Shown here: piece by piece, positions 8,374-16,681 of the stretch | How the letters are laid out: each line of letters opens with the position of its first letter | Position numbering within the stretch: the stretch's first letter is position 1 | From: CAZPQK01 sp964588695 | GTDB lineage: Bacteria > Krumholzibacteriota > Krumholzibacteriia > WVZY01 > JAKEHA01 | DNA: 64,000 nt | Reading direction: 5' to 3' | Assembly (NCBI GenBank): GCA_964588695.1 | Contig: CAZPQK010000001.1 | Span: 310,001-374,000 of the forward strand | Program-made: the position numbers and the translations under genes | Notes under the pieces: generated by a model | The model's database searches: none | What the model was told of the DNA's origin: nothing | The model's input: the letters and a program-made list of their open reading frames with translations, nothing else

Positions 8374-11300
8374 CTACTGCATTGTTGTTTTGTTTCTAAC
8401 CGGCGGCTTGGGTTCCTTTGGGTACTTCTTTGGGTTTTCTTTAATCAGCTTCATGATTTCCGCTATTCCCCGATCGAGTTGATTGTCTTTGCCTGCAATC
8501 ACCGACTTGGGATCGTTTTCCACCCAAATGTCCGGATCGACACCTTCGTTTTCAATGACCCAATTCCCGTCTTTGTCCAAGAACCCGTATTCGGGGACGG
8601 ATACCGACGCGCCGTCGAGCAACATTCCGCGGCCGGAAATACCAATCACTCCGCCCCACGACCGCTTACCGATCAACGGCCCCAGGCCAGCTTCACGGAA
8701 CATCGCCGGAAAGATGTCGCCGTCCGATGCCGACGTTTCGTTTAGCAGGCACACCAGATGCCCGTGGAACGTCGCGCTGGGGTAGGGATCGGGGTACTCA
8801 TCGTTGCGCGAGTAGCCCATGCTAAGCATTTCCCGTCGTAGACGTTCAATCAGCATCTGCGACACGTTACCGCCGCCGTTGCCGCGCACATCGATGACCA
8901 AACCTTCTTTGCGAATCTGCGTGTAGAAGTACTTGATGAACTCGCGAATCCCATTGGAACCCATGTCGGGAACGTGAATGTAGCCCACTCGCCCGTCGGT
9001 TTTTTGAGCGACGTATTCGCGATTACGCGTGATCCAATCCAGATAAACAAGGTTCCGTTCCTGACCGATGGGATCATAGGTGACTTCGCGCGCTCCCTTG
9101 GTCGTCGGCTTGCTGTTGACGGTCAACGTTACCGGATCGGTCTTGTGCTGCAAGACCTGGTAGGGATTCATGTCCGCAGTCAACGGTTCCCCGTCGATCG
9201 CGAGAATATAGTCACCCTGAGATGCGTTAACGCCGACTTCGGTCAGTGGCGACCGGTAGCGCGTTTCTTCGTTCTGGCCGCGAAGGATTTTGGTGATCTG
9301 ATACCGACCCGCTTTTTTGTCCAACGCAATTCTGGCGCCGGGAAGTGCGGCCCTGGGGCGGCTGGGGCGTTCGTACTGTCCGCCGGACTTGTACGCATGC
9401 GATACTGACAACTCGCCAATCATTTCACCGATAACGTAGTTCAGGTCCGCACGGTGCCCCACGTGTGGCAACAAGGCCCGGTACTGCTTGCCAATGGCAT
9501 CCCAATCGTTGCCGTGCATATTCTCGACGTAGAAAAAGTCGCGGTAACGCCGCCACACTTCGTCGAAGATCTGCACAAACTCCTGCTCGGGAACGCGATC
9601 GCTGTACATGTCGGACAGATTCAGCTGTTTGGCGTCGCCAGCGCCTTTCTTGGGTTCGCCGACTTTGTAACCGCCGCTCGCGGAGTAGATGATCTTCTTA
9701 CCGTCGTGCGACAACGCATAACTCCAGGACTCGGCGACGACTTCGGCTTTACGCTCTTTCAAGTCGTAAACCATGATCTCATTAGTTACATCGCTGCCGC
9801 GACCGTAGTAAAAAGGCCCACCTTTAACGTACAGCAGCTTGCCGTCGACGACATCAAGCCCGTAGTAGTTGTCGTCGGTCACGGGAACCCGAATCACGCG
9901 ATCGGCCAGGCCATCCCAATCAATCTTGATCGGCGCCTTGTCGTCGTCCTTCTTGTCGTCCTTGTCTTTTTTGTCTTGGTCATCGTTTTCTTTGGACTTT
10001 ACTTCCTCTTCGTCACTGCGTGGCGCGAACAGGTTCTTAACATCTTTGCGCAGCGCAAGCGCATAGATTCCCGACTCGCGATCGACAACGTAGTTCCATT
10101 CGAAACTGCCGATTTGCGGCTGAAACATTCGATCGGAGAGGTAGAAAAGATAGTCGCCGTCGGGCGAGAACACCGGCCCGAACTCGCCAAACAACTCGCC
10201 GGTGATGCGACGACTCTTGTTCTCCGCCAGACTGTAGATATAGATAGACGGAAACCCGCTTGGGTCATCCAGCGTGTAAGCGATGTAGCCGCCATTGGGC
10301 GACCAACTGGCGGACGAAACGAAGTTCGACTTTTCGTCGGCAATCTGCCACTTCTTCTTGGACTTTACCTCTAACAAGTACAAACGGCCGTTCTTGTCGC
10401 TAAACGCGATATGCGAACCATCGGGCGACCACAGCGATCCGTAACGCATCTCTTTGCCGTCGTTGGTAAGCTGCACCGTCTCGCCTTTGCCATCTTGTGC
10501 GATCAGATACAACTCTTCCTCGCCGCTGGCATCGGAGATGAAGCAAATCTGGCTGCCATCTGGCGACCACGACGGCCATTTTTCGTGCGCGTCCGACGTG
10601 TTAGTGAGATTTCGGGTGGGGCCGTGTTCAACCGGCACGGTAAAAATATCGCCGCGAGCGGCAAACACGGCGCGCTTGCCGGTCGGGCTTAAATTCCGGT
10701 GCTCGATGTACTGACTCGCCGCGACCCGGTGTGGTCGCCTGGCCAGACCGTCGCTGGGAACGGTAATGGCAAGGTCACGAGTTTGCCCCGAATTGGTATC
10801 GCGAACCCTCAACTCACCACCGAACTCATACACAATGTTACCCATGGCATCCGCACTGGGCCAGCGAACGTCGATCGTCTTGCTGTTAGTCAACTGTGTA
10901 GTTTGTTTAGAGCCGGTTTCGTATGCGTAGAGGTTTAACGTCCCGTCGCGGTCGGACGTAAAATAGATTCGATCTTTAATCCACATTGGATCGCGATCCG
11001 AGCGACGATCGTCGGTGACTTGTTCGACTTCAAAACTCTTGAGGTCGAAGATATATAGATCCTGACTCCAACCGCCTTGGTATCGTTTCCATGTCCGGAA
11101 ATCCCTTACCAGCGGCGAGTACACCATCTTCTTGCCGTCGGGCGAGTAATCACCCGCGCCGGAAACCGGCATGGGCAACGGCTCCGGAAGGCCTCCGGTT
11201 ACCGGCACCGTAAACAACTGCGTGTCGGTAAGGTCCCAGCCGTAACGCATCGACCGAAACAGAACAGCACTACCGTCCAACGTCCAACCGTAGATCTGAT

Positions 11301-11661
11301 TGTCGAAACCCCAACGCGGGGACAACTCGCCGCGCGCCGGATAATACGTTAACTGTTTGGGAGCACCGCCTGCCGCGGGAATCACATAGACTTGTTCGTC
11401 GCCATCGTACTGCCCGGTAAACGCAATCCACTTGCCGTCGGGCGAAAACTTAGGAAAAACTTCCTGGCCTTCGTCGGTGGTCAACTGCGTTGCCGTTCCA
11501 CCGTTGGCGCTCGCGATCCACAGATCACCCGCGTAACAGAAAACAACTTTGTCGTTATGGATGTCGGGAAAGCGCAATAGCTTGGTTTGCGCGTCGGGCG
11601 ATGTGGTAAGCGTGGCCAGTAGAACAACTACCAGCGACGCCAGGGCAAGGCGCCGGGTCAT
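8374..11661 (-). CDS. Secreted tricorn-protease homolog (S41 family)
   Basis: 1095 residues, close to the ~1070 of archaeal tricorn. A signal peptide (MTRRLALASLVVVLLATLTT, cleavage near DAQ) predicts a periplasmic enzyme. Order: beta-propeller repeats (FSPDGKWIAFTG, WSPDGSQICFIS, WSPDGSHIAFSD) to about residue 650; tricorn helical core with the expected catalytic His in SVSHAY; a PDZ domain around GDYILAIDGEPL; then the S41 core with DVRGNGGGN (oxyanion loop) and the nucleophile in NETSASDGD (Ser ~977). Tricorn cuts oligopeptides and feeds them to aminopeptidases. An unusual Lys/Asp-rich stretch (about 555-585) interrupts the propeller region. The start has AAAGGAG and a promoter with a perfect TATAAT upstream. 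Confidence 0.93.
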   Translation of the reverse strand: MTRRLALASLVVVLLATLTTSPDAQTKLLRFPDIHNDKVVFCYAGDLWIASANGGTATQLTTDEGQEVFPKFSPDGKWIAFTGQYDGDEQVYVIPAAGGAPKQLTYYPARGELSPRWGFDNQIYGWTLDGSAVLFRSMRYGWDLTDTQLFTVPVTGGLPEPLPMPVSGAGDYSPDGKKMVYSPLVRDFRTWKRYQGGWSQDLYIFDLKSFEVEQVTDDRRSDRDPMWIKDRIYFTSDRDGTLNLYAYETGSKQTTQLTNSKTIDVRWPSADAMGNIVYEFGGELRVRDTNSGQTRDLAITVPSDGLARRPHRVAASQYIEHRNLSPTGKRAVFAARGDIFTVPVEHGPTRNLTNTSDAHEKWPSWSPDGSQICFISDASGEEELYLIAQDGKGETVQLTNDGKEMRYGSLWSPDGSHIAFSDKNGRLYLLEVKSKKKWQIADEKSNFVSSASWSPNGGYIAYTLDDPSGFPSIYIYSLAENKSRRITGELFGEFGPVFSPDGDYLFYLSDRMFQPQIGSFEWNYVVDRESGIYALALRKDVKNLFAPRSDEEEVKSKENDDQDKKDKDDKKDDDKAPIKIDWDGLADRVIRVPVTDDNYYGLDVVDGKLLYVKGGPFYYGRGSDVTNEIMVYDLKERKAEVVAESWSYALSHDGKKIIYSASGGYKVGEPKKGAGDAKQLNLSDMYSDRVPEQEFVQIFDEVWRRYRDFFYVENMHGNDWDAIGKQYRALLPHVGHRADLNYVIGEMIGELSVSHAYKSGGQYERPSRPRAALPGARIALDKKAGRYQITKILRGQNEETRYRSPLTEVGVNASQGDYILAIDGEPLTADMNPYQVLQHKTDPVTLTVNSKPTTKGAREVTYDPIGQERNLVYLDWITRNREYVAQKTDGRVGYIHVPDMGSNGIREFIKYFYTQIRKEGLVIDVRGNGGGNVSQMLIERLRREMLSMGYSRNDEYPDPYPSATFHGHLVCLLNETSASDGDIFPAMFREAGLGPLIGKRSWGGVIGISGRGMLLDGASVSVPEYGFLDKDGNWVIENEGVDPDIWVENDPKSVIAGKDNQLDRGIAEIMKLIKENPKKYPKEPKPPVRNKTTMQ

Positions 11662-11731
11662 GAAGACTCCTTTCAGTCGGGCTGATATCTACACAAACGT
11701 ATGGGAATCAAATCGTCGCGAGATGGCGGCG

Positions 11732-11760
11732 ATTATACGACATAAACCTAACGACGAAAA
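11732..11760 (-). promoter_or_regulatory. Sigma70-type promoter for the tricorn-like gene
   Basis: On the minus strand a perfect -10 TATAAT (11737-11732) is preceded, 17 bp upstream, by the weak -35 TTTTCG (11760-11755). The predicted leader is about 64 bases. Confidence 0.45.
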
Positions 11761-11798
11761 GCGCGGGAGGGTTCGCGGGCGGTCCACGAAACTAGCGA

Positions 11799-12461
11799 CT
11801 AGCGGTCTGGTAGGTCGGCGCGATGCTGATGGCGAACGATCTCACCATCAACCAAATAGATAACATCCTCGGCAATATTGGTGGCCAAATCGGCGATCCG
11901 CTCGAGGTTCTTGGAGATGGTTAGCGTACGCAGGTACGTGGGGGTCAGATCGGGTCGATCCTTGAGCTTCTTCTTGATCGTAGAAAAGTTGCGACGGTTG
12001 ATATCGTCAACCTCATCGTCAATCTTGAGCACGTGGCGAGCCATGTTTGCGTCCATTTCGACGAGGCTGTCCAGGCTCATGCTCAACATTTTGCGAACAG
12101 ACTCAACCATGTCGGCAAAACGCGGTACTTGCACGTCGGGTTGCCGATCCAACTTACGCGCGCGTTTGGCTATGCTAACCGCAAGGTCGCCGATACGTTC
12201 AAGATCATTATTGATCTTCAAGAGCGCGATGATAATTCGCAGGTCTTTCTCTACCGGTTGGTGTAACGCGAGAACCTTAAGGCATTCCTCTTCGATCTCG
12301 ACTTCCAACTCATCAACATCGGCGTCGGTTTGTATCACGTTCTCGGCAAGAATGGCGTTCTGTTCGCTTACGGCTTGAACCGAGCGTTCGACCATGTCCT
12401 CAACCTTCGCGCTTAGCGAAAGCACCTGGCCCTTGATATTGTCGATTTCTTTCTGAAGCAT
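11799..12461 (-). CDS. phoU: Phosphate-transport regulator PhoU
   Basis: 220 residues, the normal PhoU length. Two three-helix bundles of the PhoU fold, each with its acidic metal-binding signature region (NNDLERIGDLAVSIA at about 85-100 and SKNLERIADLATNIAEDV near the C-terminus). PhoU links the Pst transporter to PhoR, keeping the kinase off when phosphate is plentiful. Here it is not in the pstSCAB operon but in its own unit, about 4 kb from pstS, separated from the porin gene upstream by a terminator and with a palindrome over its probable -10. Confidence 0.95.
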   Translation of the reverse strand: MLQKEIDNIKGQVLSLSAKVEDMVERSVQAVSEQNAILAENVIQTDADVDELEVEIEEECLKVLALHQPVEKDLRIIIALLKINNDLERIGDLAVSIAKRARKLDRQPDVQVPRFADMVESVRKMLSMSLDSLVEMDANMARHVLKIDDEVDDINRRNFSTIKKKLKDRPDLTPTYLRTLTISKNLERIADLATNIAEDVIYLVDGEIVRHQHRADLPDR

Positions 12462-12490
12462 TGTGTTACCCGTTCCGTATCCTTTTCACC

Positions 12491-12511
12491 AGTATATCCA
12501 GGAACCTGGAT
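12491..12511 (-). promoter_or_regulatory. Palindrome overlapping a probable -10 upstream of phoU
   Basis: Perfect 7-2-7 inverted repeat ATCCAGG-AA-CCTGGAT at 12496-12511. It shares its edge with TATACT read on the minus strand (12496-12491), about 30 bases before the phoU start. No good -35 is visible, which would suit an activated or repressed promoter. Confidence 0.4.
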
Positions 12512-12549
12512 TGTTGCCTACAGGATTTCCATAGGCTAATTACTAAACA

Positions 12550-12584
12550 CTTTGACTCCGACCCAATACAGGCCGGAGTCAAAG
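12550..12584 (-). terminator. Terminator hairpin after the OprO/P porin gene
   Basis: Perfect 11-bp stem CTTTGACTCCG / CGGAGTCAAAG with a 13-base loop, 23 bases after the porin stop. The tail on the minus strand (TGTTTAGTAATTA) is T/A-rich but not a clean T run. Confidence 0.7.
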
Positions 12585-12607
12585 CTCACACCAACTGACG
12601 CGACCGA

Positions 12608-13837
12608 CTAGAAGTCGATCGCAAACCGGGTTTGAAACGCGTTCATCGCCCCGGTATCCGCGGCCGGGTCGCCCACTTCGGTCGCTTCGGCGCGTACATA
12701 GTTAAACATGATACGTGTATTGGGGTTCAGGTACCAGTTCAGCGCGAAGGTCAGGTCCATAAGTTCGCCACCGTTGATCGGGCCGCTGTTCAGGTCGGCC
12801 ATGCCGTAGCGAAACGCAACTTCCCATGCGCCCGAACCGCCGCTCTCCGAGAAGTCCTTCGCCGGTGACACTCGGTCGAAGGTACCGGCGGACGCTTTGT
12901 ACGGCCGGCTTTCGCCGGTAATGAAATACGACGCGGCAGCGTAGCCGGCGGTAAACTGAGGGTCGTCAACCATCGGCGCGTCAAGGTTAACCGCGGCGAC
13001 TTCGGCGCGCACGGTGACGGGTCCAGAAACAATCGCAAGCTCACCGGCCGCAACCATGACGGCATCGGTAGCGATGGAGCCGGTACTTACCATTCGCTCG
13101 GCCAGGTGCGAAGCCGGACGCAGGCGATACTGAACCGACGAACCCGGGTTGCGCTGCGTCGCGGCGGCGCCGACATGAATAAACCGCTGGTCGTCTTTGT
13201 TGAACATCGGCAAGTAGGTTACCCGACCAGTAGCCGCGTAGTTGCCGTCGCCCTGGTCAACGCCCCCATCGTCGGTGTCACGAAAAACGCCAACCGTTAC
13301 AGTCCCGCGCTTGTCGACGATGGTATTGGTTGCCAATATTCCCGAGTTGCGAGAAGGGATAAACGCAGACACCGGCGAGCGTTCCATAAAGGTAATGTAC
13401 TTGCTGCTGGTTAGCTCTTCGAGGCCCATCGGCTCGTACTGGTTCCCTACACGAACTGTTCCCAGCACCGGGATTCCTTTTACTCCGACGTAGGCGTCCT
13501 TAAGTGCGACGTCGTCTCCCGATCCCGCGCCGGCGAAGTCGAACTGGACTTTAAAGTCAATGTTGCCGTACACGAGTCCCGATGCATAAAGTCGGAGGCG
13601 ACGATACTCGGTACCGTCTTGCAGGTTGCCGTAGGCGGCTTCGTTTTCGTCGTCCTGGCTAAACCAGGCCCAGTCGTTTTGCAAGCGCCCCCCAAGCTTG
13701 AGCTTGAAGCTGCCATCCTGCGAATTGATCCGGATGCCATTGCTCCACGAAGCATCCAAACCCGTCTTGGCTTGCGCCACGGGACCAACCAGCGACGCAA
13801 TCACGACCGTTGTAACGACCGCACACCAGCGTTTCAT
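12608..13837 (-). CDS. Phosphate-selective porin of the OprO/OprP family
   Basis: 409 residues with a Sec signal peptide (cleavage after AQA) and a start preceded by an ideal AGGAGG. The mature protein alternates beta strands through its length and has family landmarks: KLKLGGRLQNDWAWF at the N-terminus, VRVGNQYEPMGLEEL with the following FMERSP, and a C-terminal aromatic residue (FAIDF) for barrel assembly. OprO/P porins form trimeric outer-membrane channels selective for phosphate or polyphosphate. The position between phoR and phoU, and Pho-box-like repeats upstream, support a phosphate-starvation role. Anion selectivity cannot be read from sequence alone. Confidence 0.9.
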   Translation of the reverse strand: MKRWCAVVTTVVIASLVGPVAQAKTGLDASWSNGIRINSQDGSFKLKLGGRLQNDWAWFSQDDENEAAYGNLQDGTEYRRLRLYASGLVYGNIDFKVQFDFAGAGSGDDVALKDAYVGVKGIPVLGTVRVGNQYEPMGLEELTSSKYITFMERSPVSAFIPSRNSGILATNTIVDKRGTVTVGVFRDTDDGGVDQGDGNYAATGRVTYLPMFNKDDQRFIHVGAAATQRNPGSSVQYRLRPASHLAERMVSTGSIATDAVMVAAGELAIVSGPVTVRAEVAAVNLDAPMVDDPQFTAGYAAASYFITGESRPYKASAGTFDRVSPAKDFSESGGSGAWEVAFRYGMADLNSGPINGGELMDLTFALNWYLNPNTRIMFNYVRAEATEVGDPAADTGAMNAFQTRFAIDF

Positions 13838-13930
13838 AAATTCCTCCTAGCGCGATTCGAGATCGCAAAGTGATGAGCCAAATCCTGGTGGGCATCTTCG
13901 GCCGTCGTTATTTTGGAAGGATGAGCGGAA

Positions 13931-13966
13931 AATTAGATTTGTGTTAGGAGAAGCTAAAACTTCTCC
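13931..13966 (-). promoter_or_regulatory. Pho-box-like repeats and hairpin upstream of the porin gene
   Basis: On the minus strand three hexamers follow each other at exactly 11 bp: TTTAGC (13958-13953), CTAACA (13947-13942), CTAATT (13936-13931). The same spacing and the same CTAACA core occur upstream of pstS. Overlapping them is a perfect inverted repeat GGAGAAG-N6-CTTCTCC (13947-13966), 40 bases downstream of the phoR stop and without a T tail, which could weakly terminate phoBR transcripts or act as an operator. Confidence 0.55.
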
Positions 13967-14005
13967 AAATCGTTGGTAAATAGCTGGGCTGGGGACAGGA
14001 CAAAC

Positions 14006-15766
14006 CTAGATGAGAATCGTAAACGTACTTCCGCGGCCGATTTCGCTTTCGACTTCGACTTTCCCGCCGTGCGCCAGGACGATGTGCTTTACGATGGCCA
14101 GCCCAAGCCCGGTTCCGCCCATTTCGCGACTTCGCGCTTTGTCTGTGCGATAGAAACGCTCAAACAGTCGGGGCAGGTGCTGGTTGTCGATGCCTACGCC
14201 CTGGTCGCTGACACGGATCGCAACGCCAGCGGCGTGCGGTTCCGCCGAGACAGTCACTAGATCTCCCGCGTCGCTGTACTTGATGGCGTTGTCGATTAGG
14301 TTGACCAGCGCGCGTTCCATAAGCGGAGCATTGACGGCAGCGGTGAGCGAACCCGGAACCTCGATCGCCATAAGAACCCCGCGCTGATCGGCGTTGTGCC
14401 TGCAAACGTCGGCTGCCTGGGCCACAATCGGTTTTAGCGGCATCACTTCCAGTGGAATGTGTTCTTGCTCCTGTTCGATCCTGGAGAGTTCCAACAGGTC
14501 TTCGGTAATGGCACTTAGCCTATCGGTATGGCGAGACACAATTCCCAAAAACCGTTCGGCTGACGCCCGTTCGTCAAGCGCACCCTCCAGCAGCGTCTCC
14601 ACAAAACCCTTGATAGCCGTTATCGGCGTTTTTAACTCGTGGGACACGTTCGCCACAAAATCTCTTCGAACCCGTTCGAGCCTTCGTAAGTGCGTAATGT
14701 CGTTAAACACCACCAGCGCACCGACGCGGGTGCCGTCCTGAGTTTGCAGCGGTGTGCCATGAATCTGCAGTTCCCGTTCGTCTTTACCGGAGCGGATCGT
14801 AATGTCGTCCTCAAACGCGTCGCCGTCGTTGAGGACACCATGGACTTGGGTCAGCAATGCGTAGTTTCGAATGACCTCCTGCAGATGGGTTCCAACGGAT
14901 TCATTTGCCACAAAGTCAAACAACTCTTCGGCCGCGGGATTGGCCAGCAACAGCCTGGCCTCCATGTTGATAGCTACCACGGCCTCACTCATGCTCTTCA
15001 AGATGGTGCGCTCTTGGCTTTTTTGATCGTTGATCGCGTCTGCACGCTCGCTCAGGTTGGTTGCCATTTTGTTCATCGCCGACGCCAATGCGCCTATTTC
15101 GGTGGCATCACCCGTGGGCAACTCAGCATCGAAACGCCCCAATGCAAACTGCTCCGCACCGCGGGTTAGTTGCTCCAGGGGGCGTGTGATTCGGCGTGAC
15201 ACCGCCAGGCTAACCAACGCCGCGAGCAGCGCGACAATGACAATTCCAAGCGCAATACGACCGTAGGCTGACGTGACCGTAGCGTCGGTGCGGCTTAGCG
15301 GATACGAGGCTCGCACGATCCCCAACAGTCTGGCCCCGTCCATCACCGACACCGCTGCGTAAACCATTTTGGTTCGACGAGTGGCGCTGTACCTGACCGC
15401 TTCGCCGTGGTTCATGGTACGAGCCCTCATGACTTCGGGTCGGTCGGCGTGATTTGCCATCGTTCGAAAATCTTCGTGCGAGTCACCCCAAACCGTGCCG
15501 TCGGGCGCAACGACGGTTACTCTTGCGTTGGCCAGGTGTCCCAAACGAACGCAAGCTGCGTTGATGCGATCGATGTCACCGGTCGACATAAACGGTCGCA
15601 CCTGCTCGCCAATCAGGCGCGAGTGTGCCTCGAGAATCTCGAATGTGTATTGAAGATTAGATTGGCGAACGGAGCGGCCGGCAAACCACCCAACCGCGAG
15701 GATGGACACAACGGCAATCGCGACGTAGGACGGAAATAGCTGCCAAAGCAGTCGCCGAGAACGCAC
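14006..15766 (-). CDS. phoR: Phosphate-regulon sensor histidine kinase PhoR
   Basis: 586 residues. The start is GTG with AAGGAG overlapping the phoB stop, so the two are coupled. TM1 at ~12-30, a periplasmic segment of ~135 residues, TM2 at ~170-190, HAMP (~190-245), PAS (~255-365), HisKA with phosphoacceptor His376 in FVANVSHELKTP, and a HATPase domain with N box NLIDNAIKYSD, G1 VSDQGVGI and G2 GGTGLGLAIVKHI. The long periplasmic loop is like Gram-positive PhoR rather than the E. coli form, which has almost none. It phosphorylates PhoB when phosphate is scarce; PhoU and Pst normally restrain it. Confidence 0.93.
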   Translation of the reverse strand: MRSRRLLWQLFPSYVAIAVVSILAVGWFAGRSVRQSNLQYTFEILEAHSRLIGEQVRPFMSTGDIDRINAACVRLGHLANARVTVVAPDGTVWGDSHEDFRTMANHADRPEVMRARTMNHGEAVRYSATRRTKMVYAAVSVMDGARLLGIVRASYPLSRTDATVTSAYGRIALGIVIVALLAALVSLAVSRRITRPLEQLTRGAEQFALGRFDAELPTGDATEIGALASAMNKMATNLSERADAINDQKSQERTILKSMSEAVVAINMEARLLLANPAAEELFDFVANESVGTHLQEVIRNYALLTQVHGVLNDGDAFEDDITIRSGKDERELQIHGTPLQTQDGTRVGALVVFNDITHLRRLERVRRDFVANVSHELKTPITAIKGFVETLLEGALDERASAERFLGIVSRHTDRLSAITEDLLELSRIEQEQEHIPLEVMPLKPIVAQAADVCRHNADQRGVLMAIEVPGSLTAAVNAPLMERALVNLIDNAIKYSDAGDLVTVSAEPHAAGVAIRVSDQGVGIDNQHLPRLFERFYRTDKARSREMGGTGLGLAIVKHIVLAHGGKVEVESEIGRGSTFTILI

Positions 15767-15768
15767 GC

Positions 15769-16479
15769 TTACTCCTTGAAGCGGTAACCAACACCCCGAA
15801 CAGTCTCCACGTACTTGCCGTACTTGCCCAATTTCTTGCGCAGTCCGACGATCTGAACATCAACGGAGCGATCAGTGACAGCATACTCGTCCCCGCGCAC
15901 GGCCTCAACAATTTGGTAGCGCGTGAAAACCCACCCGGGTCGACGGCAAAGCAGTTGCAAGATTCGGAACTCGGTCAATGTCAGTTGGACCGGTCGACCG
16001 TCGACAAACGCCTCGTGACGGCCAGGGTGAATTTCTATTTCGTGAATCCGAAGCGGCGCGTCTTCGACGGGGACTTGTTCGCCATTGCGGCGCAGGACGT
16101 TACGGATGCGGGCGATCAGCACCTTCGAACTAAACGGCTTGGTTACGTAGTCGTCGGCGCCGAGTTCAAGTCCCAGCACCACGTCTGACTCCTCCCCCTT
16201 TGCCGTCAGCATGATGATAGCCATGTGGGCGGTCTGCGGGTTCGACTTAAGCTGGCGGCACACATCCAACCCACTCATTCCGGGAAGCATCAGGTCCAGC
16301 ACGACAACGTCGGGATTCTCTCGCTTCGCCGTCGACACAGCGTCCTCGCCCGAGGCCACCTGGATCACGTGGTAGCCTTCCTTGGCCAGGTTGTATTCGA
16401 GCAGTTCCAGAATGTCGGCTTCGTCGTCGACTATAAGTATGGAATTCCTTTTATTCATAGCAGTTAGGGCATCGGACAT
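15769..16479 (-). CDS. phoB: Phosphate-regulon response regulator PhoB
   Basis: 236 residues. Receiver domain with acidic pair at Asp18-Asp19 (ILIVDDEAD), phosphoacceptor Asp62 (VVLDLMLPG) and the conserved Lys in YVTKPF; then an OmpR/PhoB winged helix (LTEFRILQLL, VDVQIVGLRKKLG, VRGVGYRF). The first ATG (16479) is used here; a second at 16458 (MNKRNS) would give the more usual short N-terminus, and neither has a clear ribosome-binding site. It diverges from pstS across a 200-bp region containing the Pho-box repeats, so it can control itself and the Pst operon from one site. Confidence 0.94.
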   Translation of the reverse strand: MSDALTAMNKRNSILIVDDEADILELLEYNLAKEGYHVIQVASGEDAVSTAKRENPDVVVLDLMLPGMSGLDVCRQLKSNPQTAHMAIIMLTAKGEESDVVLGLELGADDYVTKPFSSKVLIARIRNVLRRNGEQVPVEDAPLRIHEIEIHPGRHEAFVDGRPVQLTLTEFRILQLLCRRPGWVFTRYQIVEAVRGDEYAVTDRSVDVQIVGLRKKLGKYGKYVETVRGVGYRFKE

Positions 16480-16561
16480 TCAAGAATACGGCCCCAACCT
16501 GGCTTTGACCATTAAGAAATGATAAAGACGGTAAATCTCGTCGCACCCGTAACTCTGTAAC

Positions 16562-16585
16562 CCTATGTCTTCACATAGGTTATGT
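16562..16585. promoter_or_regulatory. Nested inverted repeats in the phoB-pstS divergent control region
   Basis: Perfect 7-4-7 inverted repeat CCTATGT-CTTC-ACATAGG (16562-16579). Its right arm also pairs with the next TATGT (ACATA-GGT-TATGT, 16573-16585). Another ACATA follows at 16603. A dyad of this kind differs from the direct repeats expected for PhoB, so it may belong to a second regulator or to phoB autoregulation. Confidence 0.45.
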
Positions 16586-16599
16586 CGTATTACCCATTC

Positions 16600-16642
16600 T
16601 TCACATACCCCTAACATCCCCCTAACACACCGACTCTATCTT
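16600..16642 (+). promoter_or_regulatory. Triple Pho-box-like repeat with -10 for pstS
   Basis: TTCACA (16600), CTAACA (16611) and CTAACA (16622) are spaced exactly 11 bp apart, one helical turn, the layout bound by PhoB/PhoP dimers (compare TT[A/C/T]ACA repeats of Bacillus PhoP). A plausible -10, TATCTT (16637-16642), starts 9 bp after the last repeat, and no -35 hexamer is present, as expected for an activator-dependent Pho promoter. The leader to the pstS start is about 33 bases. Confidence 0.7.
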
Positions 16643-16681
16643 TGCGGCGGATTTGATAGGACCAATCCCAAGGAGGGTAAG

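Noticed and set aside
9454..10374. 306-codon plus-strand frame opposite the tricorn-like gene, with a hydrophobic stretch
   Set aside because: The hydrophobic run is the reverse reading of the Lys/Asp-rich insertion, not a membrane helix gene.
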